Source: J089 sp964549745 (lineage in GTDB: Bacteria > Fidelibacterota > Marinisomatia > Marinisomatales > J089). From it: DNA of 25,802 nucleotides. Below the pieces are notes generated by a model that searched no databases, was not told the origin of the DNA, and was given only the letters and a program-made list of their open reading frames with translations. The stretch lies in contig CAZJWP010000020.1 of the NCBI GenBank assembly GCA_964549745.1, positions 1-25,802 on the forward strand. The letters run 5' to 3'. Numbering within the stretch: the first letter of the stretch is position 1; the number at the start of each line of letters is the position of its first letter. Of this stretch, positions 15,348 through 23,418 are shown piece by piece. A program made the translations under genes and the position numbers.

Positions 15348-16443
15348 TCGGCTGGATCGATACCTTACTCGCCAGTTCATGCAGATCTTAAGCATGGCGT
15401 TAATCGGGTTTATCAGCATTTTTGTTATCGTTGATCTTATCGAAAATATGGACCGTTTTATTGACAATTCGGTTCCGGCAAAAATCGTCCTGCTATATTA
15501 TGGTTATTCCATTCCCTGGTTTATTGATATTGGTTTTCCCATGGCTATTTTAATCGCGACTGTTTTCAGTATCGGATTGATGGCCAAACGCAACGAATAC
15601 ACGGTTCTCAAAGCATCCGGAATCAGTTTATATCGAATGGCATTGCCGTTGATTCTGTGGGGATTTGTTCTCAGTGCATTTTCATTTGAACTGGAGAATA
15701 GGATTGTAAGTTGGGGAAATGAGCATCGTTTTGATATTGAACGCAAATATATCAAAAGACACAGCCGTCGTTCAATTCCAAAAATGCGGTCAGTCCTTTC
15801 TGATGTATTTCTACAAAAACAAGGTCAACAGCATATTTCTATCGCCCGATATTACACACGTAAACGGCAGGCAAATAACGTTACGGTGATGAATCTGAAT
15901 AATGACCGGATCACAGAGCGTATTGATGCCAAATCGATCACTTGGATAGATTCGCTCCAACTTTGGGCAGCAAAAACTTATTCTTTCCGGTCATTTGATT
16001 CCACGGGGCAGGAACAAGTGACAAAGATTGCCCACGGTGACACCCTTGTTGATCTGGATTTTAAACCGGAGGATATTGCCAAACGTTTTAAGTCACCGGA
16101 CGAGTTGAATTATTCTGAATTGGAAGGCCGGATCAAATTGCTTAAGGAAAACGGCGTGAACACTACACGATGGGAAGTGGCACGTCAATTCAAGATTTCT
16201 TTCGCCTTCACCAATTTGATTGTCATCCTTTTTGGGTTGCCGCTGGTGGTTTTAAAACCAAAAGGAGGATTGTCTTTTGGAGCCGGGATGAGTGTTTTTG
16301 TAATCTTCGGGTATTATGCGTTTATCAAATTCGGCCAGAGTCTGGGTTACCAGGGAATTCTGTCGCCGATTGTATCGGCCTGGCTTGGGAATGCCGTTTT
16401 TACGCTGGGCGGGATTTTATTAATTATGGCCGTGCGTAAATAA
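15340..16443 (+). CDS. LptF/LptG (YjgP/YjgQ) family lipopolysaccharide export permease
   Basis: Members form the inner-membrane part of the Lpt machine that carries lipopolysaccharide to the outer membrane. The 367-residue protein has hydrophobic spans near residues 10-30, 45-80, 98-118 and three more at about 280-365, with a periplasmic beta-rich domain between. The N-terminal YLTRQF block and the AKRNEYTVLKASGISLYRM motif are typical. A GTG start at 15340 with GGGAG at 15329-15333 overlaps prmA by eight bases. E. coli has two paralogues, LptF and LptG; only one is here and which it matches cannot be told by eye. Its stop abuts the convergent barrel gene with no bases between. Confidence 0.9.
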   Translation: MINRLDRYLTRQFMQILSMALIGFISIFVIVDLIENMDRFIDNSVPAKIVLLYYGYSIPWFIDIGFPMAILIATVFSIGLMAKRNEYTVLKASGISLYRMALPLILWGFVLSAFSFELENRIVSWGNEHRFDIERKYIKRHSRRSIPKMRSVLSDVFLQKQGQQHISIARYYTRKRQANNVTVMNLNNDRITERIDAKSITWIDSLQLWAAKTYSFRSFDSTGQEQVTKIAHGDTLVDLDFKPEDIAKRFKSPDELNYSELEGRIKLLKENGVNTTRWEVARQFKISFAFTNLIVILFGLPLVVLKPKGGLSFGAGMSVFVIFGYYAFIKFGQSLGYQGILSPIVSAWLGNAVFTLGGILLIMAVRK

Positions 16444-17670
16444 TCACGGCGCCGGAGCTGGCGCCGAAGGTATCTCGGTTGTCGGCTCTTTCTTGCGGCT
16501 CTTAAAACTGGTGATCGCCAGCGATGCGGATAATTCAAGGCCTTTTAAAGTATGAATCCAAATCCCGTTCCGGAAAGCTAATGCAAAATCAAAAATGACG
16601 GGTCCTTTATATACACCAAAACCCAAGCCTAATTGCTTCAGATCCTGTCCACCCCAGGCATAACCTAATCGAAGCGGTACGCTGTGGAAACGGGTCATTT
16701 CCGCACCAATGCTCCAAGTCCAACCGGAACGAGCGAAGAAACGATCCTCAAATCCGGTCACCATGTCGGAGGAGATAACCAAATCGGGAAACCGTTTGGA
16801 AACAGAAATCCTGAACAGAGCCGGGTAATTGGTTGAGAAATTCACTGGTTTTCCGTTTGCATCCAAATTCCGGACCACCTGCTGGTTATTGGTAAAAAGT
16901 GCCGAGTCAGACAAACTCTGGGCGCTTAGACTATCGATCGTATACGTATACTTGATTGCCGAAGAATCTGTTACAACAGTGCCGTTAAATACCAGGTGCC
17001 AAATATCGTCTTTATTTCCGTAAATATTATCTTTTCCACCTAAAAAGTCTTTGATTACGCTGGGTTTGTTCCAATTTAATTTTCCCACAATGTTTGCAAT
17101 GGAGAAACCAACTCGCCAGCCGTCNNNNNNNNNNNNNNNNNNNNNNNNNNNNNNNNNNNNNNNNNNNNNNNNNNNNNNNNNNNNNNNNNNNNNNNNNNNN
17201 NNNNNNNNNNNNNNNNNNNNNNNNAGAAGCAGGCGCAAGATCCCATCGGGAATCTTGAAATTGGTGAATAGCGAAAAATTGGATGTAAGCGCCATATTTC
17301 CGGAGGCGTAATTCAGTCCCGGGAACGGAAGATTCAAATCCTGTTTTAGCGTTAGTCCGCGATCTTTAAAATAAGTATTATAAAAAGTATTTTTCTTGTT
17401 GAGGCTCAGGGTATCACCGCTTAATGAATTCAGGTTCGCCAGTGACAGGAAATTATTCACCAATCCGTAATCCAGACCAAAAACTTGCAGCATGAACGGT
17501 TTATCGGTTTGGTAAGCCAGCAATGCCGGATTATACCCAACGGCATACAAACCATCGGCAATGGTTCCATAGGCTCCGCAAAGGGCAACACTTCTGGCGT
17601 CCTTCCGCGTTTGACCGAATAGGACAGTCAATCCAAAGGCAAGGGTAAGAATCGCGAACTGTCGCCGCAC
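16444..17670 (-). CDS. PorV/TraF-like outer-membrane barrel protein, interrupted by an assembly gap
   Basis: The protein has an N-terminal signal (hydrophobic FAILTLAFGLTVLFG, probable cleavage near residue 19-20) followed by ARSVALCGAYGTIADGLYAVGYNPALL, which matches the early block of PorV/TraF/FadL-like beta-barrel proteins common in this bacterial group. Alternating polar and apolar strands and Tyr/Phe/Asn-rich turns continue to a proline/alanine tail (SAPAPAP). A run of 100 N removes an unknown number of residues in the middle, so the true length is uncertain; about 375 residues are read. The GTG start at 17670 overlaps the stop of the large lipoprotein gene by one base, so the two are translated together. 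The substrate or partner is not known. Confidence 0.7.
   Translation of the reverse strand: MRRQFAILTLAFGLTVLFGQTRKDARSVALCGAYGTIADGLYAVGYNPALLAYQTDKPFMLQVFGLDYGLVNNFLSLANLNSLSGDTLSLNKKNTFYNTYFKDRGLTLKQDLNLPFPGLNYASGNMALTSNFSLFTNFKIPDGILRLLXXXXXXXXXXXXXXXXXXXXXXXXXXXXXXXXXXDGWRVGFSIANIVGKLNWNKPSVIKDFLGGKDNIYGNKDDIWHLVFNGTVVTDSSAIKYTYTIDSLSAQSLSDSALFTNNQQVVRNLDANGKPVNFSTNYPALFRISVSKRFPDLVISSDMVTGFEDRFFARSGWTWSIGAEMTRFHSVPLRLGYAWGGQDLKQLGLGFGVYKGPVIFDFALAFRNGIWIHTLKGLELSASLAITSFKSRKKEPTTEIPSAPAPAP
16447..16466. terminator. GC-rich hairpin at the convergent LptF/barrel junction
   Basis: CGGCGCC at 16447-16453 and GGCGCCG at 16460-16466 are perfect reverse complements with a six-base loop. The stem starts four bases after the LptF/LptG stop and lies in the last codons of the convergent gene (Ala/Pro repeats). 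It is not followed by a T-run on either strand, so it may slow polymerases from both sides without being a true terminator. Confidence 0.35.
17125..17224. other. Assembly gap of 100 N
   Basis: Exactly 100 unknown bases lie inside the barrel-protein gene. A round 100 is the conventional filler for a scaffold gap of unknown size, so the true distance may differ. The reading frame matches on both sides with 100 bases, which is consistent with one gene but could arise by chance (one in three). Confidence 0.99.
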
Positions 17671-20606
17671 TATCGTTCACCTCGCTTGTGGATTTCCAAA
17701 TTAATTGTGGCCGCTTTCTGTCCAGCCTGAGACGAGCGGCCCGATGAACTTGAGATATGAAAATAATAACCGCTGATGTCGTTTACATCCGAGGCCGCGT
17801 CGGAAACACGTATACGCAGACTATCGGTTTGAGTCAGAGTCAAGGCGCTGATTCCGGATGTTGTGACCGGTGTCCACAGGAAAGAATCCACATTAGCAAT
17901 CTCGGCAGCAATCGAATTCCAAATGTCCGGATTAGACATTATGGTGTGAGCACCGACAGTATAATCCAAGTTTACTTTGTCGATAGTTCCGTACGTTTTC
18001 CAGCGTATGATATAGTCACTATTGATATTGAGTGTTTCACCACCATTCGGGTAGAGTACAACCAATTCATCACTCGGATTTTCCAACATGCCGGTAGAAC
18101 TAATTCGGAAAGTAATGGTGGATTCGATCCCTAAATAATCATTGAGTGAAAAATAAACCCCTGCTCCATTTGAACCATTCAGATGGAAACGCGGGACGAT
18201 GTAATGATTGCCATAATCAGTGATCAGGCGGACTTTATTGGTATCTATGCTGGCAACATGGCTGATAAACCCGGGTTCGACAACGGATCCTGGAACGCTG
18301 GTTGAAGATGTGTCGGATACATAGGAACCGGGGTCCGGAAGAATAATTGAAACCAGCGTGTCGACATAGGAAATGACTGTGTCAACTCCGGAACCGGTAC
18401 TGCGGACTAAGTAGACCATTCCATCCACACAGTCAGAATAATCGTTCATGACATCAAAGATATACAGTGTTCCCAATTGCGGATTTAAATCCACGCAATT
18501 GGAGACATAATACAGACTGTCCGCGGGATTCCAACCTTCCTGAGAAACCAGAGAGTCTTTGAAAGTACGCAGACTGGTGGTGGTCAGATCCAACGGGAAC
18601 AGAGCCCGGTTAGATGACAGCATATCGATTTCACCACCAAACGGCAGATGATTGGTCACATCCGTCCCAATATCCGCCTGCACCAGAGACGTGCGAATGC
18701 GGTTTCGTGTTGAGTTGTCCATCGGCGCCAGTGGCGATCGGTTCACCGGGATAAAGGTCATGGGCTCCATGGTGACAGCAAAGGGTGCAATCAATCGGTA
18801 GCCTCCACTGATAGAAGCGCCGACTTCAATGGTGCCGCGACCATCAATTCTGGCCGCTGATTCGACAGTAATATCTTTGGGATTTGATGCCAGAAAATCT
18901 ACAATCGTGGATTCACCGGCAGCCGGAGGAACGGTGGTTGAATCGGTGTAAGTCGAATCGCTGGGAGAGGCATAAACCAGACTGGTTGTCCCATCTTTAC
19001 TCAAGCGGAGGATCGTCTTCACCGTATCACCACTGACGGTGGGACTTCCCAATGTTCCCACGGCGTGTACCGTCGTCGAATCACCCAGATCATTCACACC
19101 CTTTAATGTCATATCCAATACAACCGGCAACTGAATCTGGTTCAGCATCACAAATTCAATTCTTACGTCATTAAAGGTCATGCCCGTGAAACCCTGAGGC
19201 ATTCCGCTGATAGATTGATTTGTAGGTGGAAACGCCTGGATCAGATTTGCCTGGAGGGACTCAAAATCGAATTCATTCACCTGAATAGATATGGTAAATC
19301 GACCCAACTCGGAACCGTCCAAAGGTATGGCAATTTGCTGCGCCTGAACCACAGCAGAGATATCCACTTTGAGTTCGGTCAATGCACTGTCCGGACTGAC
19401 CGGATTGGAAAAAGTATACCCATCAATATTGAAATATTTGGTAATCGCTGACGATTGCGATGAGGACAACACCGTATCAATTTTAACAGAGTCCGAACCT
19501 GCCGGAGGAATAAAATTCCGGAAATTCATGGAAAAATTGATATCAAATGGAAATGTACTTCTGAGATTCGACAAATATATCTCATTGATATCCAACCCAG
19601 TCGGATTGGCAAATACTCCGGAATACAGTTCCACATCTGAGGGGAATGCAATGGCCGGTAAATCCGGCGACATATCGGTTTCAGATAACGTAACTACAGC
19701 ATCACTTACACCGGCAATCCGCAAACGGATGGCAAAGTTGACCCGAACAGAATCTCCATCATGTATCGTGACGGTGGAAGCCCCATTCTCCGGTGCAATC
19801 CCAAAACCAAATTCAATACGAATGGCGGATCCAAGGGAGTCGCCGCCTAACAACGTGTGTCTATCATATGTGACATCCGTTGCAACTGAATCTTTGGGAT
19901 GGCTTGCCAGTGTGTCTAACGGTGTGTGAGTGTCCGTCAGCAATCTAAATGATGAATGGATTACGGATGTGGGTATTCCATTGTTCTTTATGGAAGTGTA
20001 AAACATGGAAGAATCGCTACCATCGTCGGCGGTAATGATAATCGCGTCTACCGACGATACGAATGCCGGTAATTGATCGCTGGAAATTTCAGGCAGGTTA
20101 ATATCGATCTGGGCCGTCGTGTCAAATGCCGCAGCAAGTTGATTCCATACAGACGAGGAAACGACCTTGTCTCCCACAGCGGGTAAATCGAAGGGAATAT
20201 TGTTGGTGTCAATCAATCCACTGGGAGCAATCGGAACAGAGATGTTGATCACCGTGTCCATAACCACACTCAACGAAGGGGAACTTACCGGATCAGGGGC
20301 TGAAGCAATATTCGTGTTTATCGGTATCTGCAGATAAGAGGCATCGATGGATTTCGATGGAAGATCACCATTAAAAAGTAGCTGAATTCCGGAAGAATCC
20401 GATGTGGCAAAAAAGGTGGAATCATCCACAATATTGCTCATGGGATAACTATCGGTTACCAGCGGAAACTTGATGTCCACAAACCATGTGGGCATGGTAA
20501 AACTGGCCGGACTCTGAAAATCACAACCAATTAGACTAAAGATGAGAGTCAGGAATAGCAGGACCGAAAAACCGGCGATTTGTTTTTTATGGAAACGCTG
20601 GCGCAT
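17670..20606 (-). CDS. Large Ser/Thr/Asp-rich surface lipoprotein of unknown function
   Basis: This 978-residue protein begins with a basic, hydrophobic signal ending in SLIGC, with Cys28 as the likely lipidated residue. The mature part opens with FTMPTWFVDIKFPLV and is beta-rich throughout, with Ser, Thr, Asp and Val dominant and few Cys or Lys. Near the C-terminus (about residues 855-955) is a domain beginning VLYPNGGETLNINSDYIIRW and ending in SLRIRVSDA, which resembles the Ser-Thr-rich Kre9/KNH-like adhesion domain seen in many secreted proteins of this bacterial group. The family of the first 850 residues is not recognised. Its last base is shared with the GTG start of the barrel-protein gene, so the two products are probably functionally linked, perhaps as a surface lipoprotein and its barrel partner (inference). 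Confidence 0.75.
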   Translation of the reverse strand: MRQRFHKKQIAGFSVLLFLTLIFSLIGCDFQSPASFTMPTWFVDIKFPLVTDSYPMSNIVDDSTFFATSDSSGIQLLFNGDLPSKSIDASYLQIPINTNIASAPDPVSSPSLSVVMDTVINISVPIAPSGLIDTNNIPFDLPAVGDKVVSSSVWNQLAAAFDTTAQIDINLPEISSDQLPAFVSSVDAIIITADDGSDSSMFYTSIKNNGIPTSVIHSSFRLLTDTHTPLDTLASHPKDSVATDVTYDRHTLLGGDSLGSAIRIEFGFGIAPENGASTVTIHDGDSVRVNFAIRLRIAGVSDAVVTLSETDMSPDLPAIAFPSDVELYSGVFANPTGLDINEIYLSNLRSTFPFDINFSMNFRNFIPPAGSDSVKIDTVLSSSQSSAITKYFNIDGYTFSNPVSPDSALTELKVDISAVVQAQQIAIPLDGSELGRFTISIQVNEFDFESLQANLIQAFPPTNQSISGMPQGFTGMTFNDVRIEFVMLNQIQLPVVLDMTLKGVNDLGDSTTVHAVGTLGSPTVSGDTVKTILRLSKDGTTSLVYASPSDSTYTDSTTVPPAAGESTIVDFLASNPKDITVESAARIDGRGTIEVGASISGGYRLIAPFAVTMEPMTFIPVNRSPLAPMDNSTRNRIRTSLVQADIGTDVTNHLPFGGEIDMLSSNRALFPLDLTTTSLRTFKDSLVSQEGWNPADSLYYVSNCVDLNPQLGTLYIFDVMNDYSDCVDGMVYLVRSTGSGVDTVISYVDTLVSIILPDPGSYVSDTSSTSVPGSVVEPGFISHVASIDTNKVRLITDYGNHYIVPRFHLNGSNGAGVYFSLNDYLGIESTITFRISSTGMLENPSDELVVLYPNGGETLNINSDYIIRWKTYGTIDKVNLDYTVGAHTIMSNPDIWNSIAAEIANVDSFLWTPVTTSGISALTLTQTDSLRIRVSDAASDVNDISGYYFHISSSSGRSSQAGQKAATINLEIHKRGER

Positions 20607-20637
20607 GAATTTGATAATCGATACTTCCGAATATGAA

Positions 20638-20651
20638 GGGTAAGTTTACCC
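20638..20651. repeat. Inverted repeat in the leader of the large lipoprotein gene
   Basis: GGGTAA and TTACCC flank two bases, giving a nearly perfect 14-base palindrome 32 bases upstream of the lipoprotein ATG. An outer GATAC/GTATC pair (about 20620 and 20659) could extend a structure. An operator or RNA hairpin is possible; neither is proven. Confidence 0.35.
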
Positions 20652-20686
20652 TATCCGGGTATCAATTGTGAATAGAAAATCTAACT

Positions 20687-20702
20687 TCGGCTGAAATGCC
20701 GA
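20687..20702 (-). terminator. Weak hairpin after ahcY
   Basis: On the minus strand TCGGC and GCCGA form a five-base stem with a six-base loop, seven bases after the ahcY stop, followed by the T-rich stretch TTAGATTTTC. It might reduce read-through from metK-ahcY into the lipoprotein gene, but it is short for an intrinsic terminator. Confidence 0.3.
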
Positions 20703-20709
20703 TTTTAAA

Positions 20710-22152
20710 TCAATAACGGTAATGTTCCGGTTTGAAAGGACCTTCTTTTGGTACACCGATATAGTCTGCCTGATCGTCCGTTAGTTTGGTCAAAGTTACA
20801 CCCAGTTGATCCAGGTGAAGACGGGCGACTTCTTCGTCCAATTTTTTGGGAAGCATGTACACACCGATTTCCGGTCGATCTTTTGCCAACGCCATTTGAG
20901 CCAGAACCTGGTTTGTAAACGAATTACTCATCACAAAACTTGGATGTCCGGTTGCACAGCCTAAATTCACCAAGCGGCCTTCTGCCAAAATGAAAATCTG
21001 ATGGCCGTCTTCAAATGTATATCGGTCAACCTGCGGTTTAATTGACTCTTTGGAAATGGTGGGGTCCGAATCCATTTGATTCATCTGGATCTCATTGTCG
21101 AAATGTCCAATGTTGCAGACGATAGCCTGATCTTTCATGGCCTTCATGTGGTCCAGCGTAATGATGTCCCGATTTCCGGTGGCGGTCACAAAGATATTGG
21201 CTTCTTTTAAACCTTGTTCAACCGTGACAACTTCAAATCCTTCCATGGCTGCCTGAAGTGCACAAATGGGGTCGATCTCGGTGATCAGAACTCGTGCTCC
21301 AAAACCACGCATGGATTGGGCGCAACCCCTTCCAACATCGCCATAGCCGCAGACGATCACGGTTTTCCCGGCAATCATCACATCTGTGGCACGTTTAATG
21401 CCATCCGCCAGCGATTCACGGCAGCCGTAAATATTATCGAACTTCGATTTAGTGACCGAATCGTTCACATTATATGCAGCCACTAATAATGATCCGTTTG
21501 CTTCCATTTGTAGCAGACGGTGAACACCTGTTGTGGTTTCTTCGGACACACCATATAATTCTTCTACCACGTCGTGCCAGTGGTTAGGATTTTTATCCAG
21601 GACCTCCCGAAGCATTTCCTCGATGATCTGTTCTTCTTTTACCTTGGTGGTAATTTCCGGGACTTTTCCAAATTTTGCAAAATAAGTTTCCAACTCATAC
21701 CCTTTGTGAACCAGCAGAGAGGCGTCGCCGCCATCATCCACAATCAGGTTCGGACCTTTGTCATCGGGAAAGGTCAGGGCCTGCAATGTACACCACCAAT
21801 ATTCTTCCAGACTTTCACCTTTCCAGGCAAAAACGGGCGTTCCGGTTTCGGCGATGGCTGCAGCCGCATGATCCTGTGTGGAAAAAATATTACAACTGGC
21901 CCAACGAACATCGGCGCCAAGTTCTTTCAGTGTTTCGATCAGCACGGCGGTTTCAATCGTCATGTGAAGCGATCCTGTAAGACGATAACCGGTCAGAGGT
22001 TTTTCCGGACCGTATTTTTTACGTGTGGCCATCAAGCCCGGCATTTCGCGCTCTGCGATGCCAATGGCTTTACGGCCGGATTCCGCCAGAGACAAATCTT
22101 TGACTTTATTGGGCAGGTTCTCGGAAATAGTTGAAATGGTTTTGTTAATCAT
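20710..22152 (-). CDS. ahcY: S-adenosylhomocysteine hydrolase
   Basis: The enzyme splits S-adenosylhomocysteine, the product of every SAM-dependent methylation, into adenosine and homocysteine using bound NAD. The 480-residue length is the bacterial long form. Seen in the sequence: TGSLHMTIETAVLIETL with His63, IVDDGGDA around 137-144, NVNDSVTKSKFDN with the catalytic Lys/Asp positions near 235-239, the NAD-binding GYGDVGRG at 269-276, and the C-terminal PFKPEHYRY that closes the active site in the partner subunit. It begins ten bases after the metK stop, so the two SAM-cycle enzymes are made from one transcript. Confidence 0.97.
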   Translation of the reverse strand: MINKTISTISENLPNKVKDLSLAESGRKAIGIAEREMPGLMATRKKYGPEKPLTGYRLTGSLHMTIETAVLIETLKELGADVRWASCNIFSTQDHAAAAIAETGTPVFAWKGESLEEYWWCTLQALTFPDDKGPNLIVDDGGDASLLVHKGYELETYFAKFGKVPEITTKVKEEQIIEEMLREVLDKNPNHWHDVVEELYGVSEETTTGVHRLLQMEANGSLLVAAYNVNDSVTKSKFDNIYGCRESLADGIKRATDVMIAGKTVIVCGYGDVGRGCAQSMRGFGARVLITEIDPICALQAAMEGFEVVTVEQGLKEANIFVTATGNRDIITLDHMKAMKDQAIVCNIGHFDNEIQMNQMDSDPTISKESIKPQVDRYTFEDGHQIFILAEGRLVNLGCATGHPSFVMSNSFTNQVLAQMALAKDRPEIGVYMLPKKLDEEVARLHLDQLGVTLTKLTDDQADYIGVPKEGPFKPEHYRY

Positions 22153-22162
22153 GGTAATTGTC

Positions 22163-23338
22163 TCAGCGTTGCGATTTCAGAGCGTCAACCATATCGGTGC
22201 GCTCCCAGGTGAATTCATCAAGTTCCCGGCCAAAGTGACCATAGGCAGCAGCTTGACGATAACGTGGTTTTTTCAAGTCCAGATGCCGGATAATTTCCGC
22301 TGGTTTTAAGGGGAAAACCTTTTGTACCAGTTCGGTCATCTTTTCATCATCAATAACTCCGGTGCCGAAAGTACGTACGTAAAGTGAAGTTGGATTGGCA
22401 ACACCAATGCTGTACGACAACTGGACTTCGCATTTTTCCGCCAAATCAGCGGCAACGATATTTTTCGCGATATAACGCGCCATATACGTCGCAGAGCGAT
22501 CGACTTTTGATGGATCTTTTCCTGAAAAAGCGCCGCCGCCATGAGGAGCATATCCGCCGTAGGTATCGACAATAATTTTTCGCCCGGTAAGTCCGGTATC
22601 CGCCGTTGGACCGCCTTCTACAAAACGACCGGTTCCATTCACAATGAAGTCGTTTACATAGGGTAATCCGGACTCATTCAAAACAGGTATGATCACATGT
22701 TCAATGACACCGTTTTGTACGAAGTCATGTTCCTTATCCTGAGAACCAAATTTGTCCAACATATCCTTGTGTTGCGTTGCGATAACGGTTTTCACCACCC
22801 GGCTGGGTTTTCCATCCACATATTCGACCGTTACCTGGGATTTCCCGTCCGGGCCAAGCCAATCCAATTCACCGGATTTCCGAACCTTGGCAAGCCGCTC
22901 CGTTAGACGTTGGGCAATCTGGATGGGAAAAGGCATCAATTCTTTCGTTTCTCTACAGGCAAAACCGAACATCAGCCCCTGATCCCCGGCGCCTTGCTCA
23001 TGATCATCGCTAGTGTTCACACCCTGGGCAATTTCCGGACTTTGCTGATGAATGGAAGTAATCACTTTCACAGATTCACTTTCCATTCCGTATGCCAGTT
23101 TCACATAGCCGATTTCTTCCAAAGTGTGTTTAACGACCTTTTCCACTTCCACAAAACCTTTCGTGGATATTTCGCCGCTAACAACAACAAGATCATTGGT
23201 CGCTAAGGTTTCGCAAGCCACGCGGGATTCGTTATCTTGAGCAAGAAGTTCATCTAAGATGGCATCGGAAATGGCATCACAGACTTTATCGGGATGTCCT
23301 TCGGTAACAGATTCGGATGTGAAATGGGTTATGCCCAT
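22163..23338 (-). CDS. metK: S-adenosylmethionine synthetase
   Basis: MetK makes S-adenosylmethionine from methionine and ATP. The 391-residue protein is of normal length and begins with the family signature TSESVTEGHPDKVCDAISDA (His15 and Asp17). It also has GAGDQGLMFG at 116-125 and the GGGAFSGKDPSKVDRSA loop. AAGGAG lies directly upstream of the ATG. The 80-base gap before it contains a 9-base direct repeat but is too short for a SAM-I riboswitch, and none is seen. Downstream is ahcY, ten bases away. Confidence 0.97.
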   Translation of the reverse strand: MGITHFTSESVTEGHPDKVCDAISDAILDELLAQDNESRVACETLATNDLVVVSGEISTKGFVEVEKVVKHTLEEIGYVKLAYGMESESVKVITSIHQQSPEIAQGVNTSDDHEQGAGDQGLMFGFACRETKELMPFPIQIAQRLTERLAKVRKSGELDWLGPDGKSQVTVEYVDGKPSRVVKTVIATQHKDMLDKFGSQDKEHDFVQNGVIEHVIIPVLNESGLPYVNDFIVNGTGRFVEGGPTADTGLTGRKIIVDTYGGYAPHGGGAFSGKDPSKVDRSATYMARYIAKNIVAADLAEKCEVQLSYSIGVANPTSLYVRTFGTGVIDDEKMTELVQKVFPLKPAEIIRHLDLKKPRYRQAAAYGHFGRELDEFTWERTDMVDALKSQR

Positions 23339-23358
23339 GAAAAGCTCCTTTTGAGTGA

Positions 23359-23380
23359 AAAGTTAAGCAATAAAGTTAAG
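23359..23380. repeat. Tandem 9-base direct repeat in the metK leader
   Basis: AAAGTTAAG occurs at 23359-23367 and again at 23372-23380, separated by four bases (13-base period, just over one helical turn). On the metK-sense strand each copy reads CTTAACTTT and lies 21-42 bases before the start codon. It could bind a dimeric regulator or be chance in an AT-rich leader. Confidence 0.4.
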
Positions 23381-23418
23381 GTCTTCGGATAATCCTTGAA
23401 ACAGATTCTACGGTTTAA

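Noticed and set aside
19369..19929. A 186-residue plus-strand frame opposite the large lipoprotein gene
   Set aside because: The minus-strand frame is open for 978 codons with a lipoprotein signal; the opposite frame is a by-product of its Ser/Asp/Thr codon use.
21574..22134. A 186-residue plus-strand frame opposite ahcY
   Set aside because: It is antisense to a well-matched enzyme, has a composition typical of a shadow frame, and no ribosome-binding site or recognisable motif.
23339..23418. SAM riboswitch before metK
   Set aside because: The gap is only 80 bases, with no multi-helix junction or conserved riboswitch core visible; SAM-I elements are usually longer than 100 bases.
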